Source: Streptomyces spinoverrucosus
GTDB taxonomy: Bacteria > Actinomycetota > Actinomycetes > Streptomycetales > Streptomycetaceae
DNA length: 64,000 bases
Assembly: GCF_006539505.1 (NCBI RefSeq)
Contig: NZ_BJND01000054.1
Location: 1-64,000, forward strand
Direction: 5' to 3'
Positions within the stretch are counted from its first letter, which is position 1; each line of letters starts with the position of its first letter. Shown one piece after another: positions 24,538 to 33,855 of this stretch. The translations under genes were made by a program, and so were the position numbers. The notes beneath the pieces were generated by a model. It made no database searches and was not told the DNA's origin. It saw only the letters and a program-made list of their open reading frames with translations.

Positions 24538-26169
24538 CTACGTCAGCTTCACGACGGGGTAGTCGCGGTGGGTGACCCGCCCGCTGACCAGGTCGTGCGC
24601 GGTCAGCAGCAGCCGCTTGTTGGCGTCGATGCCGAACTCCACACGGAACCGCGCCTGCCCGGCGGACGCGGGCGGCTTGGCGTGCAGGAACATCGGGCTC
24701 TGTTCGTTGATCCAGAAGCGGTTGCGGGCGTCGTCGTCCTCGGCCGAGATCTCCCGGACCCGCCAGGCGCCCGACGGGTCGCACACCAGCTCGGTCCCGC
24801 CGCCGGCAGCGCCGGGCCGGTGGCCGCCGAGTTCGTAGATGGCGATGCCGAGTTCACGCTGCCCGTCGTGGGTCGCCCGGACCGTCATGGTGTGCACCGG
24901 CTCGGTGGTGGGGTAGGCCGTACCGGCCTTGACGCAGGTGCGGTACTCGTACCGGCCGCTCTTGCGGTCGAACCAGCGCACCGCGTAGTCGTGCTGGATG
25001 TGGTCGTGGAAGGCCGTACCGGCGGCGAAGGCCGCCGCGCCGCGGGCCACGGCATCCAGCGGCCGGTCGCTGAGCACCCGCTCCCGGCCGAAGATGCGCT
25101 CCAGCGTCCGGCGCACCGAGGGGATCAGGCTGCTGCCGCCGACCATCAGCACCGCGGCCAGGTCGTCCTCGTCGTAGCCGCGGGTGGCGGCCGCCCGCAG
25201 GGCGCGGCGGACCACCCGGTCGATACGGGAGTACAGGTCCCGCCGGTCCAGCAGGTCCTCGAACGACACCACACGCTCACCGGGCGGCTCCGGGCCGCTG
25301 CGGATCAGGTCGATGCCGAGTACGGCACCGGTGTCCGGGTTCATCACGCTGATCTCGGCGCGTTCGCGGCCCGGCTCGGACAGCGCCTCCTTGGCGCGCT
25401 CGCACTCCACCAGCAGGGCCCGGCTGAGCCGGCGTACGTCCTCCTCGCTGTCGTGGCGTCCGCAGCGCGCCAGCAGTTCCTCGTAGATCCACTGGTCGAT
25501 GGTGGATCCGCCGATGTCGTCGCCCGCCTTGCCCAGCACCCGGCAGTACCGGCCCGAGCCCGCGCGGTCGTCCTCGTCCTGGATGCGCACCACGGCCGCC
25601 TGCACGGTGCCGCCGCCGAAGTCGAACATCAGGTAGGCGTGGCCGGGCCGGATGTGCGCGCCGTAGCCGAGCGCGGCCGCCGACGGCTCGTCGATCAGCC
25701 GGAAGCGGGGCATGCCCGCCCGCTCGGCCGCCTCGGCCAGCCAGTCCTCGTAGTGCTCGAACGACTCGACGGGGGCGGTCAGGGCGATCTCCTCGCCCTC
25801 GGTGCCCGCCTCGACGGCGGCGAAGGTCAGCACGGTGGACAGGAAGTCGTGGCCGGCCTCGGCGGGCGAGACCTGACGGCCGTTCACCGTCATCTTCTGC
25901 GGGCTGCGGTTGGAGACGTAGCGCTTCATCCAGCGGAAGGTGCCCGCCGCGTGGTATTTGCCCGCCGACAGCACCTGGTCCCCGAGGAACTGCCGTCCGT
26001 CCTCGGCGTAGTGGATCAGCGACGGCACCACCGGCACCCGGTGGGCGCCGTGTCCGAGCAGCCGCCCGTAGTCGGGGATGCCGACGGTGACGCCCTGGTC
26101 CGTGCCCTCGTCCCAGACGGCCACGACCGTGTTGCTCGTCCCGAAGTCGACGCCCAGCCGGCCCGCCAT
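24538..26169 (-). CDS. DnaK-like Hsp70 protein
   Basis: 543 residues, shorter than housekeeping DnaK (about 620). The nucleotide-binding domain is complete: phosphate-1 GVDFGTSNT, IDEPSAAALGYG, phosphate-2 FDFGGGTVQ and adenosine motif VLMVGGSSLIPSVRR. The substrate-binding region (after about 390) is divergent and the helical lid is mostly lacking. It is probably a dedicated chaperone-like ATPase of this operon rather than a general folding factor. The ATG overlaps by one base the stop of the GrpE-like gene, as in dnaK-grpE pairs. No DnaJ is seen. Confidence 0.88.
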   Translation of the reverse strand: MAGRLGVDFGTSNTVVAVWDEGTDQGVTVGIPDYGRLLGHGAHRVPVVPSLIHYAEDGRQFLGDQVLSAGKYHAAGTFRWMKRYVSNRSPQKMTVNGRQVSPAEAGHDFLSTVLTFAAVEAGTEGEEIALTAPVESFEHYEDWLAEAAERAGMPRFRLIDEPSAAALGYGAHIRPGHAYLMFDFGGGTVQAAVVRIQDEDDRAGSGRYCRVLGKAGDDIGGSTIDQWIYEELLARCGRHDSEEDVRRLSRALLVECERAKEALSEPGRERAEISVMNPDTGAVLGIDLIRSGPEPPGERVVSFEDLLDRRDLYSRIDRVVRRALRAAATRGYDEDDLAAVLMVGGSSLIPSVRRTLERIFGRERVLSDRPLDAVARGAAAFAAGTAFHDHIQHDYAVRWFDRKSGRYEYRTCVKAGTAYPTTEPVHTMTVRATHDGQRELGIAIYELGGHRPGAAGGGTELVCDPSGAWRVREISAEDDDARNRFWINEQSPMFLHAKPPASAGQARFRVEFGIDANKRLLLTAHDLVSGRVTHRDYPVVKLT

Positions 26170-26714
26170 CAGTCCTCCTCCTTGTCGTCGCTTCCGTCGC
26201 GGACGTCCACACCGGCCTTGCGTACGATCCGGCCGTCGCAGGACAGCCCCACCACCCGGACCAGCACCGGCTCCCCCGGCGCGGGTGCCACCGTCGCGCT
26301 CAGCGGCTCGTGCAGATCCGGGTCGAACGGCTGCGCGGCGCCGGGCTCGCCGACAGTGTCGACGCCCACGTCACGCAGCAGCCGCAGCAGCCGGGTGCCG
26401 ACCTCCACGACGTCACCGGTACGCAGCTGCGCGGTGCCCGAACGGTGCAGGTGCGCCTGCGTCGACAACTGCACCAGGGGCGAGCCGATCGTCGTGACCA
26501 GCTGTTCCAGGTCGGCGCGGGTCCGCTGCAGGGCGCCCTCCTCGGCGCCCGCGCGGGCCCGGGCGAGTTCGGCGCGCAGCCGCTCGACGGTCCGGTCGCG
26601 CTCCGCGATCTCCAGGCGCGCCTGTCTCAACTCGCTGCGCAGTCGCAGGGTTTCGTCCGTCCGTCCCGGCAGGAGCCTGCGCAGCACGCGGGTGGCCTTC
26701 GTCATGGCGCTCAC
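26169..26714 (-). CDS. GrpE-like nucleotide-exchange/coiled-coil protein
   Basis: 181 residues from GTG 26714, which overlaps the WD40 stop (GTGA) and follows GGAAGGGGAGA; ATG 26705 is an alternative. Residues about 20-75 form a heptad-rich coiled coil (RSELRQARLEIAERDRTVER). The beta-rich C-terminus contains TGDVVEVGTRLLRLLRDVG and EPVLVRVVGLSCDGRIVRKA. This resembles GrpE: a long dimer helix followed by a small beta domain. Its place directly before the Hsp70 gene supports exchange-factor function. Sequence similarity is weak, so the call rests partly on context. Confidence 0.62.
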   Translation of the reverse strand: MSAMTKATRVLRRLLPGRTDETLRLRSELRQARLEIAERDRTVERLRAELARARAGAEEGALQRTRADLEQLVTTIGSPLVQLSTQAHLHRSGTAQLRTGDVVEVGTRLLRLLRDVGVDTVGEPGAAQPFDPDLHEPLSATVAPAPGEPVLVRVVGLSCDGRIVRKAGVDVRDGSDDKEED

Positions 26715-28657
26715 CGTCTCCCCTTCCGTTTGCGCCGGGGCCGGTGCGGGGTCCGGCGGGGGTCCCGCGCGGTGCCCTCGCTCACGTCGTCGCTCAACTC
26801 GACGTCGTGCGCCGCGGCCTGGTCGTCGTACGACGCGTCGAGGAGTTCGACGTCGTGCCGGTGGCGCCACCGGACGAGCGCGGCGACCAGGTCGAACCAG
26901 GCGCGTTCCGCCGCGGTGAAGCGGTCGTACGACCCCTTGAAGTGGCGTATCCGGGCGGGGTCGACCTCGCCGAGGGGCGCCCGGACCAGGGCGTCGAGCT
27001 GCGAGAGTTTGCGGGTCCACCAGAGCATGCGCCCGTCGCTCGATCCGCTGGCCAGGAGCGAACCGTCGGGGCTCACGGCCAGGGCCTCGACCGTGCCGCG
27101 GTGGCCGCGGAGTTGCCCGGCCGGCTCGCCGGAGGGCAGATGCCACAGCCGTACGACGCTGTCCTGGCCGGCGCTGGCGAGCAGCTTGCCGTCCGGTGTC
27201 ATGGCCAGCGCCCGGATGAGCTGCGTGTGCCCCCTGAGCACGCCCGCGGGCTCGCCCGAGGGCAGGTGCCACAGCCGGACGGTGCGGTCGTAACCGCCGG
27301 TGGCCAGCAGCGAACCGTCCGGGGTGATCGCCAGGGAGCCGACATGGTCGGTGTGGCCCTCCAGGGCGCGGATCGGCTCCCCGCCGGGCAGCCGCCACAG
27401 GCGCAGATTGCCCTTCTGGCCGCCGCTGACGAGCATGCTCCCGTCCGGCGTCACGGCCAGGCACGGCACCCACAACTCGTCGGCCTTCAGGGTGGTGGTC
27501 CGGGTCAGCCGGCCCGAGGACACGCGCCACAACTGCACGTTGGGGCCGTAGCCACTGCTGGCCAGCAGATCGGCGTCCGGGGAGAGCGCGACCGCCAGGA
27601 GGTTGCGGCCCAGCACCACGTTGCGCTTGGCCATGGTGTGCGTGTACTCCCCGATCACGCTGCGCGTGCGCAGGTCCCAGACCTTGATCCCGCCGCCCAG
27701 GTCTCCCGTGATCAGCAGCTTTTCGTCGGGAGTGGTCGCCATCGTCAGGACGCGTTTCGAGCCGCTGAACGCGAGCGGCCCCACCGGTGATCCCGTGGGG
27801 GCGTGCCACAGCAGTGCGTCGCCCCTGCTGCTGCCGCTGATCACCAGTTCGCCGTCGCGGGTCACGGTCAGGGACTGGATGTCGGAGAGCGAGGAGATGA
27901 CCTGTGCCTGCCGCTCGCCGAACGGGGTCGTGCCGGGGAGTTCCGCGGCGCAGGCGCGCCTCGCCAGCCGCACCAGCTCCTGGTAGCCGGTCGGGTCCAT
28001 GTCGGGCAGTCGCCAGCGCGCGTCCCCCACCACCCGGATGACCGCCGCCGCCCGCGCCGCCGGGGCGTCGAACGCCAGCCGCCACAGCTCGTCCCACCGC
28101 TGGGCACCCGACAGCGTCTGGACCACCGCGTCCCACTCGATGTCGGACACCCGGCCGGCCTGGCGCACGGCCCCGTCGGCGACCGCCCGCACCCACTCCA
28201 GGCGTCCCCCGGCGCGCGCCTTCTCGGCCAGCCGCCGCCGCAGCGCCGCCTCGGCCCCGGCATGCACGCCGCGCAGCAGGCTCCCGTCGAAGTCGAGGTC
28301 GGCGTACTGGTCGAACTCACCGGCCAGGAACAGCGCCACTGCATGCCGGCCGGGGTCCGAGGGCGCGCGGACCGCCCGCGCCAGCAGGCGGGCGAGGTCC
28401 TCGTCTCCGGTCGAGAGCATCACGTCCGCCACGGCGTCGATCGCGTCCTGCTCCTCGACGCCCTCCAGGGCGCCGCGCGCGATCTCGTCGACGACCGGGT
28501 CCGAGGAACGTACGAGCGCCTCGGCGAGCACGGCGGCAGCGGCGGCCGTGCCGAGCGTGGACAGCTCCTCCGCCGCCCGTCGGCGCCGTCGCGGCCCGAA
28601 CATCTTGGAGGTGTCCGTGAGTCTGGCGGTCAGCCGGTCGAGCCGGGGATCACTCAT
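26711..28657 (-). CDS. WD40 seven-bladed propeller protein with helical N-terminus
   Basis: 648 residues. Residues 1-250 are helical and HEAT-like (AAEELSTLGTAAAAAVLAEAL, then DEIARGALEG). Residues about 256-548 contain seven WD repeats, with blade ends at about 284, 327, 378, 421, 464, 506 and 546 (LLWH, KVWD, QLWR, RLWR, RLWH, RLWH, LWW), enough for one closed propeller. A charged tail ends in RRKRKGRR. It is the first gene of the seven-gene operon, so it may be the sensor or scaffold. The late blades are nearly identical (LWHLPSGEPAG twice), suggesting recent repeat duplication. Confidence 0.88.
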   Translation of the reverse strand: MSDPRLDRLTARLTDTSKMFGPRRRRRAAEELSTLGTAAAAAVLAEALVRSSDPVVDEIARGALEGVEEQDAIDAVADVMLSTGDEDLARLLARAVRAPSDPGRHAVALFLAGEFDQYADLDFDGSLLRGVHAGAEAALRRRLAEKARAGGRLEWVRAVADGAVRQAGRVSDIEWDAVVQTLSGAQRWDELWRLAFDAPAARAAAVIRVVGDARWRLPDMDPTGYQELVRLARRACAAELPGTTPFGERQAQVISSLSDIQSLTVTRDGELVISGSSRGDALLWHAPTGSPVGPLAFSGSKRVLTMATTPDEKLLITGDLGGGIKVWDLRTRSVIGEYTHTMAKRNVVLGRNLLAVALSPDADLLASSGYGPNVQLWRVSSGRLTRTTTLKADELWVPCLAVTPDGSMLVSGGQKGNLRLWRLPGGEPIRALEGHTDHVGSLAITPDGSLLATGGYDRTVRLWHLPSGEPAGVLRGHTQLIRALAMTPDGKLLASAGQDSVVRLWHLPSGEPAGQLRGHRGTVEALAVSPDGSLLASGSSDGRMLWWTRKLSQLDALVRAPLGEVDPARIRHFKGSYDRFTAAERAWFDLVAALVRWRHRHDVELLDASYDDQAAAHDVELSDDVSEGTARDPRRTPHRPRRKRKGRR

Positions 28658-28702
28658 CCGGCCACCTGTGCGGTTTCCATGCTGCCTCGCGTGTCTCGCA
28701 GG

Positions 28703-29542
28703 TCAACGTGTCCGCCGCCCACTGTGTCCCGACACCGCCGGGACCGGTCCCGAGGCGGGGCCCCCCGACTGGCACCGCGGGCACCACACAGTGGTCCGGC
28801 CCGCCAGGCGGGACCGGCGCAAGGGCGTGCCGCAGCGGGGGCAGTGCGGGTCGGGGTCGTCGCGGTGGCCGGTGAGCCAGGCATCGCGCGGCGGTACGCA
28901 GCCCGCGGTGACCGCGGCGCGCAGGGTGCGGCGCATCTCGGTGTACAGGCGGCGGCAGTCGGGCCGGGTGAGGTCGCTCGCCCGGACGGTGGGGTGCAGC
29001 CGCGCCCGCCACAGGATCTCGTCGGCGAGCAGGTTGCCGAGGCCGGCCAGGACGGACTGGTCGATGAGCGCGGCCTTGAGGGCGCCGCGGCGTGCGGTGA
29101 GCGCGGCCTCGAAGTCGTCGCGGTCCACCGCCAGCGCGTCGGGGCCCTGGCGTTCCAGCAACCGTTCGACCTCGGCGTCGTCGGCCAGCCACAGGCCCTG
29201 GAGCTTGCGCTGGTCGCGGAAGCGGAGCTGGCGGTCGCGGCCGACGGTGAACAGGACGCGGTCATGGGGTGCGGCGGCCGCGTCGGGGTGGTCGCAGACC
29301 AGTCGCCCGGTCATGCCGAAGTGCAGCAGGAGTGTGTGGCCGCCGCCGGTGCGGGCGAGGAGCCACTTGCCGTGCCGTTCGAGCCCGGTGAACCGGCGGC
29401 CCTCCAGCGCCTCGCGCAGCCGCCGCGCGCTCACGCCGTGCAGGACGCCCGTGTCACGCACGTCGACGCGTCGGATGACCCTGCCCTGCGCACAGGACTC
29501 GAACACCCGCCGGAATCCCTCGACGTCCGGCAGTTCCGGCAC
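28703..29542 (-). CDS. Fpg/Nei-family DNA glycosylase/AP lyase
   Basis: 279 residues if translation starts at GTG 29542. I prefer this start to ATG 29551 because the family uses the N-terminal Pro (residue 2) as catalytic nucleophile, giving MPELPDVEG with Glu3 as general acid. Seen also: the H2TH region (LAGLGNLLADEILWRARLHP) and a C-terminal zinc finger with CPRCG and WCPRC. It removes damaged bases in excision repair. The gene lies 45 bp upstream of the WD40 gene on the same strand, so it could drive the chaperone operon; a terminator separates it from the galactosidase genes. Confidence 0.88.
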   Translation of the reverse strand: MPELPDVEGFRRVFESCAQGRVIRRVDVRDTGVLHGVSARRLREALEGRRFTGLERHGKWLLARTGGGHTLLLHFGMTGRLVCDHPDAAAAPHDRVLFTVGRDRQLRFRDQRKLQGLWLADDAEVERLLERQGPDALAVDRDDFEAALTARRGALKAALIDQSVLAGLGNLLADEILWRARLHPTVRASDLTRPDCRRLYTEMRRTLRAAVTAGCVPPRDAWLTGHRDDPDPHCPRCGTPLRRSRLAGRTTVWCPRCQSGGPASGPVPAVSGHSGRRTR

Positions 29543-29556
29543 GTTTCCCATTGTTC

Positions 29557-29598
29557 CCCCGGCGGCACCATCCGTCAGGACGGGTGGTGCCGCCGGGG
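29557..29598 (-). terminator. Terminator of the galactoside operon
   Basis: Perfect 14-bp inverted repeat CCCCGGCGGCACCA (29557-29570) and TGGTGCCGCCGGGG (29585-29598), placed 9 nt after the GH42 stop and before the Fpg/Nei start. It separates the two transcription units. Confidence 0.82.
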
Positions 29599-29607
29599 AG
29601 GGCGGCT

Positions 29608-31611
29608 TCAGACCCCGCGCGGCTCCCGTACGACCACCGTCTCCCCCGCCGGCACCGTGACCGACCCAGGCGCCTGCTTGCCCGTGAGGAGTTCCGTGGC
29701 GTCGGACGCCACCGTGACCTCCGCGGCCGCGTCGGTGTGGTTGATGAGGAAGAGGTAGTCGGCGTCCCCGCCCCGGCGCAGGACCGCCTCCACGCCGGGA
29801 ACGGTCTCGCGCACCGGCGCCACGCCCGCCTCCGCACGGATGCGGTCCAGGAGTGCGGCCAAGGTCTCCGGGTCGGGAAGCGTGGCCACGTACCAAGTCG
29901 CCCCAGCCCCAAGGCTGTTGCGGGTCACCGCCGGTACGCCGGTCAGCGGGCCGGACGTGTACGACGCGATCGACTCGGCGCCGGACAGTCGTACCCGCTC
30001 CGACCACAGGGTCCCCGTACCGCCCCCGCTCAGGCCCACCGACTCCCCCGGCAGCAGCGGGAACAGCTCGTCGGTGCGCACGCCCAGCGCCTCCCGGAAC
30101 GCCCCGGGGTAACCACCCAGCCGGACGTGGCAGTTCTCGTCGACCGCCCCGCTGTGGAAACCGACGGCCAGGGTGCCGCCGCGCTCCGCGAAGGCGGTCA
30201 GGTTCGCCGCGCCCGCGTCGTCCACCAGGTACAGACTCGGGGCCAGCACCACGCGATACCGCGACAGGTCCGCGTCCGGCCGTACGAAGTCCACCGCGAC
30301 GCCCGCCCGCCACAGCGGCTCGTACCAGGCGCGGACCAGGTCCTGGAAGCGCACCTGCTCGCTCGGCTGGGACGGCAGTTCCACCGCCCAACGGGCGTCC
30401 CAGTCCCAGACGATGGCCACTTCCGCCACGCCTGTGCTGCCCCGCACCTCCGCCAGCGCCTTCAGATCGGCGCCCAACGCGACCACGTCACGCCAGATCC
30501 GGCTGTCCGTACCCGCGTGCGGAAGCATCGCCGAGTGCCACTGCTCGGCGCCCGCCTTCGCCGCCCGCCACTGGAAGTACGCGATGCCGTCCGCGCCGCG
30601 CGCCACATGCCCCAGGGCATTGCGGCGCAGCTCGCCCGGGCCCTTCGCGCGGTTGACCGGCTGCCAGTTCACCGCGCCCGTGGAGTGCTCCATCAGCAGC
30701 CACGGTCCGCCCGCCAGCGAGCGCATCAGGTCGCCGCTGATGGCGATGTCGATCTGCGACTCGGGGTCCGCGGACTGCAGGTAGTGGTCGTTCGACAGCA
30801 CGTCCAGCTCGGGCGCCCAGCGCCAGTAGTCCAGCGCGTCGAAGTTGTACATCACCATGAAGTTGGTGGTGGCGGGGATCGACGGGGCCGCCGCGCGCAG
30901 GACGTCCCGCTCCGCCACGTACAGCGAGAGCAGCTCGTCCGAGCAGAAGCGGCGCCAGTCCAGCTGGTGGGTGGGGTTGGGGACCGCGCCGGTGGCGCGC
31001 GGGGGGAGGATCTCGTCCCAGTCGTAGTACCACTGGCTCCAGAACGTGGTGCCCCACGCCTCGTTCAGCGCCGCCAGATCCGCGTAGCGCGAGCGCAGCC
31101 AGCCCCGGAACGCCTCCGCGCTGGTGTCGCAGTAGCACTCGGCGTTGTGGCAGCCGTACTCGTTGTGGACGTGCCACATCGCCAGCGCCGGGTGGCCGAC
31201 GTACCGGTCGGCGATCGCGCGGGTGATCCGCAGCGCCGCCCTGCGGTACGCCGGGCTGCTCGGGCAGAACGTCTGACGGCTGCCGTACGACAGCCTGCGG
31301 CCGTCCCGGTCCACCGGGAGCGCTTCGGGGTACTTGCGGAAGAACCAGGCCGGCGGGGCGGCCGTCGGTGTGGCCAGGTCGGCGGCGATGCCGTTCTCGT
31401 GCAGCAGGTCGAGGATCTTGTCCATGCGGGAGAAGTCGTACTCCCCCTCGGCGGGTTCCAGCAGCGCCCAGGAGAAGATGCCGACGCTGACCATGGTGAC
31501 CCCGGCCTCGCGCATCAGGCGCATGTCCTCGGCCCAGACCTCCTCGGGCCACTGCTCGGGGTTGTAGTCACCGCCGTAGGCGATGCCGGGGAGCTTGAGC
31601 TCGGGCTTCAT
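29608..31611 (-). CDS. Beta-galactosidase, GH42
   Basis: 667 residues, full length for GH42, which hydrolyses terminal beta-galactosides (lactose or galacto-oligosaccharides). Seen: acid/base Glu151 in WHVHNEYG, nucleophile Glu308 in LLMEHS, and the zinc-type Cys set (Cys116, then Cys154, Cys158, Cys160 in GCHNAECYC). The central trimerisation domain and a small beta C-terminal domain follow. There is no signal peptide, so it acts on imported sugar. The ATG overlaps the GH36 stop by ATGA; it is the last gene of the five-gene transport operon. Confidence 0.93.
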   Translation of the reverse strand: MKPELKLPGIAYGGDYNPEQWPEEVWAEDMRLMREAGVTMVSVGIFSWALLEPAEGEYDFSRMDKILDLLHENGIAADLATPTAAPPAWFFRKYPEALPVDRDGRRLSYGSRQTFCPSSPAYRRAALRITRAIADRYVGHPALAMWHVHNEYGCHNAECYCDTSAEAFRGWLRSRYADLAALNEAWGTTFWSQWYYDWDEILPPRATGAVPNPTHQLDWRRFCSDELLSLYVAERDVLRAAAPSIPATTNFMVMYNFDALDYWRWAPELDVLSNDHYLQSADPESQIDIAISGDLMRSLAGGPWLLMEHSTGAVNWQPVNRAKGPGELRRNALGHVARGADGIAYFQWRAAKAGAEQWHSAMLPHAGTDSRIWRDVVALGADLKALAEVRGSTGVAEVAIVWDWDARWAVELPSQPSEQVRFQDLVRAWYEPLWRAGVAVDFVRPDADLSRYRVVLAPSLYLVDDAGAANLTAFAERGGTLAVGFHSGAVDENCHVRLGGYPGAFREALGVRTDELFPLLPGESVGLSGGGTGTLWSERVRLSGAESIASYTSGPLTGVPAVTRNSLGAGATWYVATLPDPETLAALLDRIRAEAGVAPVRETVPGVEAVLRRGGDADYLFLINHTDAAAEVTVASDATELLTGKQAPGSVTVPAGETVVVREPRGV

Positions 31612-32918
31612 CGGTCACCTTCCAGCAGACGGCGCGTGGTGGCCACGCCCCACTCGTCCAGGGACAGCAGCCGGTCGCTGGAGGCCATCAGGCCGCCGGT
31701 CGCCTCGACGTGCGCCGCCCAGCGCTCGCGGGTCTCGACGGCCGGGCGGGCCATCAGGCAGTCGGGGTCGTTGATCCAGAGACGGCCGTGCTGCCACTGC
31801 CGTCCGGCGCCGGTGAACTCGGCGGGGTCCTGGCCGGGCTGGCTGTAGTCGTCGGCCTCGGGGCGGCGGTGCGGAGCCGTGTCCGGGCTGACCCGCATCG
31901 CGTCGAACAGGCCGATGGACGGGAGGACCGGCGCGCCGCAGCCCAGCAGGTAGGCCTCCGCTCCGATCGCCTCGCGGATCAGCTCGATGCCGGAGCGGTA
32001 CGCCGTCAGCGCGTCCACGTCCGAGTGCCGTACGCCGTCCAGGGCGCCCGCGTAGAGGAAGTCGACCTTGAAGTAGTCGTAGCCCTCGGCGCACAGGGTG
32101 CGGAAGACCTCCGTCAGGTACGCCGCCGCCTCGGGGTGGGTGGTGTCCAGGACGTTGAGGTCGTGGCCCCAGTTGACGCCCGCGTGCAGGAAGCCGCCGG
32201 ACGCGTCCTTGACCAGCCATTCCGGGTGCTCGGCGGCCAGCTCGCTCGCCGGGTCCACCAGGAACGGGGCCGTCCAGATGCCCGCCCTGCGGCCCCGGGC
32301 GCGGATCGTGTGCGCGATGCCCTCGCGGGAGCGGAAGCGGCCGGAGAGGGTGAGCCAGTCGCCGAGGGCGCTCTGGTAGCCGTCGTCGATCTGGACGACG
32401 TCGATGGGCAGGTCGAGGGTGTCCATCGCACGGAGGTTCTCGTGGATGTCGTCCTCGGTGACGGCGGTGAAGTACTCGTACCAGGAGCACCAGACGGTGG
32501 GGGCGGGGCGCGGGGCGTCGAGACCCAGGGCCGAGGCCCAGTCGGCCAGTACCGACTGGATGTCCGTGCCGGTCCACTCCTTCACCGGGCCGTCGGCGCT
32601 CACCTCCGCGACGCCGTCCGCGACGGCCAGCCGGATCGACGGGACCTCGCGGGTCGGATCGGCCGCCGCCCACAGGCGGACCGGTGTGCCGTCGCCCGGG
32701 TCGAGGGCGAGCAGGCCCTCGCCCTGGAAGGTGCCCTCGGGGACGGTGACGCCGGGCCGGTAGCAGACGGTCGCCCAGTTGGCGTTGGTCGGGCGGTACG
32801 GCCGGTCGGTGAGGGCGTAGGCGCCGCTGGGGCTCCAGGACTGCCAGCCCTCCTCGTGGACGCGGGCTCGGGTGACGTCCACGGGCACGGAGGCCAGCGG
32901 CGTGAAGGGGTGGGACAC
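31608..32918 (-). CDS. Alpha-galactosidase, GH36-type
   Basis: 436 residues from a GTG. Seen: VWCSWYEYF, the nucleophile Asp286 in YDYFKVDFLY, and the acid/base region FDAMRVSPDTA (Asp346). These are GH36/clan GH-D signatures. It is shorter than classic GH36 enzymes (about 700) because the large N-terminal beta-sandwich is reduced. Cytoplasmic, no signal peptide. Next to a beta-galactosidase and a sugar ABC importer, it should split imported alpha-galactosides such as raffinose- or galactomannan-derived oligosaccharides. Confidence 0.85.
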   Translation of the reverse strand: MSHPFTPLASVPVDVTRARVHEEGWQSWSPSGAYALTDRPYRPTNANWATVCYRPGVTVPEGTFQGEGLLALDPGDGTPVRLWAAADPTREVPSIRLAVADGVAEVSADGPVKEWTGTDIQSVLADWASALGLDAPRPAPTVWCSWYEYFTAVTEDDIHENLRAMDTLDLPIDVVQIDDGYQSALGDWLTLSGRFRSREGIAHTIRARGRRAGIWTAPFLVDPASELAAEHPEWLVKDASGGFLHAGVNWGHDLNVLDTTHPEAAAYLTEVFRTLCAEGYDYFKVDFLYAGALDGVRHSDVDALTAYRSGIELIREAIGAEAYLLGCGAPVLPSIGLFDAMRVSPDTAPHRRPEADDYSQPGQDPAEFTGAGRQWQHGRLWINDPDCLMARPAVETRERWAAHVEATGGLMASSDRLLSLDEWGVATTRRLLEGDR

Positions 32919-32973
32919 GGTGGTTCTCTTTCGAAGGCTCGAAAAGGCTGCGTCGGACCTGTTGAGGTCGGTG

Positions 32974-33855
32974 TCAGCCCTTGTTGGCGCCGAGCGTGAG
33001 GCCGCTGACGAACTGCCGCTGGAGCAGGAAGTAGACGATCAGCGTCGGGATCGCGGTGAGCAGGGCGCCGGCGGCGACCAGGTTGGGGTCGGTGAAGTAC
33101 TGGCCGGAGAGGTTGTTCAACGCCGAGGTGATCGGCATGTTCTCGCCGGTGGAGATCAGGACCAGGGCCCAGAAGAAGTCGTTGTAGATCCAGATGGACA
33201 GCAGGGTGGCCAGCGCCGCCATCGCCGGCTTGCACAGCGGCAGGGTGATCTGCCAGTACAGCCGCCACACCGACGCGCCGTCGACCAGCGCGGCCTCGGT
33301 CAGCTCGTGCGGGAGCATCTTCATGTAGTTGGCCAGCACGAACGCGCAGAAGCCGGACTGGAACGCCACGTGGATGAGCACGAGCCCGAGAGCGGAGTCG
33401 TACAGCTTGCCGCTCATCGTGATGCCGGGCAGGTCCACCAGGAGGTACAGCCGGTACAGCGGGGTGATGATGACCTGCTGGGGCAGCAGGTTGCCGGCCG
33501 TGAAGACCAGCAGCAGGGCCAGGTTGACCCGGAAGTCGAAGCGGCTGACGTAGAAGGCCACCATCGACGACAGGAACAGGGTCAGCAGCACCGCCGGGAC
33601 GGCGATCACCAGCGTGTTCACGAAGTAGTGCGTCATGTCCGACTGCGTGAACGCGTTGGTGAAGTTGTCGAAGTTGAGCGTGTCCGGGAGGGACACGTAC
33701 CCCTTCTCGCTGGTCTCGGCGTACGGCCGCAGGGCCGCGTAGATCGCCCAGAGCAGCGGGGCCAGCCAGGCCAGCGCCATGGTGGCGAGGACGACGTGCA
33801 GCAGGACACGGCCCGGGCGGACCGGCGCGCGCCTCTTCACAGCGATGGTGCTCAT
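32974..33855 (-). CDS. Sugar ABC transporter permease (MalG-like)
   Basis: 293 residues with six predicted transmembrane helices and the cytoplasmic EAA loop EAALVDGASVWRLYWQITLP, which docks the ATPase. It starts with an ATG that overlaps the stop of the MalF-like gene. The C-terminus LQRQFVSGLTLGANKG is typical of MalG-type permeases. No ATPase gene is in the cluster; in Streptomyces a shared MsiK ATPase usually energises such importers. Confidence 0.93.
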   Translation of the reverse strand: MSTIAVKRRAPVRPGRVLLHVVLATMALAWLAPLLWAIYAALRPYAETSEKGYVSLPDTLNFDNFTNAFTQSDMTHYFVNTLVIAVPAVLLTLFLSSMVAFYVSRFDFRVNLALLLVFTAGNLLPQQVIITPLYRLYLLVDLPGITMSGKLYDSALGLVLIHVAFQSGFCAFVLANYMKMLPHELTEAALVDGASVWRLYWQITLPLCKPAMAALATLLSIWIYNDFFWALVLISTGENMPITSALNNLSGQYFTDPNLVAAGALLTAIPTLIVYFLLQRQFVSGLTLGANKG

